NCBI GenBank assembly: GCA_021324915.1
Contig: JAJPIC010000017.1
Span: 62,001-126,000, forward strand
Length of the DNA: 64,000 nt
Direction: 5' to 3'
From: Beijerinckiaceae bacterium
Lineage (GTDB): Bacteria; Pseudomonadota; Alphaproteobacteria; Rhizobiales; Beijerinckiaceae
The translations under genes and the position numbers were made by a program. Positions 63,893 to 64,000 of this stretch are shown here, in pieces. Numbering within the stretch: the first letter of the stretch is position 1; the number at the start of each line of letters is the position of its first letter. The notes below the pieces were generated by a model. That model had not been told where the DNA came from. It searched no databases and was given only the letters and a program-made list of their open reading frames with translations.

Positions 63893-64000
63893 TCAACGCG
63901 CGGCTTGCGTAGCGCGCAGCAATTCATCCGTTTCCGCGAGGCCATCGAAGGAGCCGATCTCATAAAAGCGCTGCGTGACTTCGTAACCGGCGAGGCGGCC
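63893..64000 (-). CDS. Sugar nucleotidyltransferase C-terminus (HddC/GDP-mannose pyrophosphorylase-like), truncated by window edge
   Basis: 35 residues before a TGA at 63893-63895 on the minus strand: GYEVTQRFYEIGSFDGLAET and a short tail. YEVxxRFYEIGSxxGLxE is the usual end of NTP_transferase-fold proteins such as HddC. With the GmhA- and GmhB-like genes this points to an activated heptose nucleotide. The rest lies beyond the window. Confidence 0.65.
   Translation of the reverse strand, partial: GRLAGYEVTQRFYEIGSFDGLAETDELLRATQAAR

Overview
The window looks like chromosomal DNA of a GC-rich alphaproteobacterium of the order Hyphomicrobiales (Rhizobiales), most plausibly in or near the Beijerinckiaceae. 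The support is the gene order lnt - XRE regulator - metK - trmB, the dnaK-dnaJ-(PmtA-like)-pyrF-dapB-gpmA block, a RegB/RegA (ActS/ActR) redox pair, intracellular PHB depolymerase, mmcB, EcfG-type general-stress promoters and the DUF2244-nth pair. The family-level placement is inference; no rRNA is present.

Layout. 1-38.4 kb is mostly core genome: lipoprotein maturation (lnt, lgt), SAM synthesis (metK), tRNA modification (trmB), PHB mobilisation (phaZ), an ABC-2 exporter, RegB/RegA, mmcB/ubiK, an lgt-midA-pgeF operon joined by ATGA overlaps, a Gly/His-repeat envelope protein, a PilZ protein, a nitrilase, a chemoreceptor, gshB, glnD and grpE. Next is a compact stress cluster at 23.1-24.1 kb with three EcfG-like promoters serving CsbD, an iron-permease-family membrane protein and a 28-residue membrane peptide. 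A long minus-strand block follows (dnaK to alkB, with a sigma32-like promoter ahead of dnaK), then a ClC channel, a decayed sigma-factor/flavin-reductase fusion, nth, a secreted phosphoesterase and ruvB.

38.4-45.7 kb is a 7.2-kb genomic island in the 3' end of tRNA-Ser(CGA), bounded by an 18-bp direct repeat. It carries a disabled tyrosine integrase (frameshift plus loss of the box-II catalytic arginine), an AAA ATPase plus subtilisin-like protease pair of the IetAS anti-phage type (the protease gene is frameshifted), and, convergent to it, a ParA-type ATPase with a small coiled-coil partner of unknown role. A HigB toxin remnant lies just outside the right end.

46-64 kb starts with accessory genes (VOC protein, MFS transporter, YXWGXW-repeat protein, membrane glycosyltransferase). 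From 51.7 kb on lies a surface-polysaccharide/heptose cluster: a GmhA-like sugar-phosphate isomerase, a GmhB-like phosphatase fused in frame to a transaldolase, a YbhN-type membrane protein, two large multi-spanning membrane proteins, a DPM1/ArnC-type GT2 enzyme, two methyltransferases (one frameshifted) and the end of a sugar-nucleotidyltransferase gene. An IS630-family element sits in the middle of it.

Three unrelated genes (integrase, ietS, a methyltransferase) each show a single-base frame break. This could mean real decay or sequence error, and it should be kept in mind when reading those genes.
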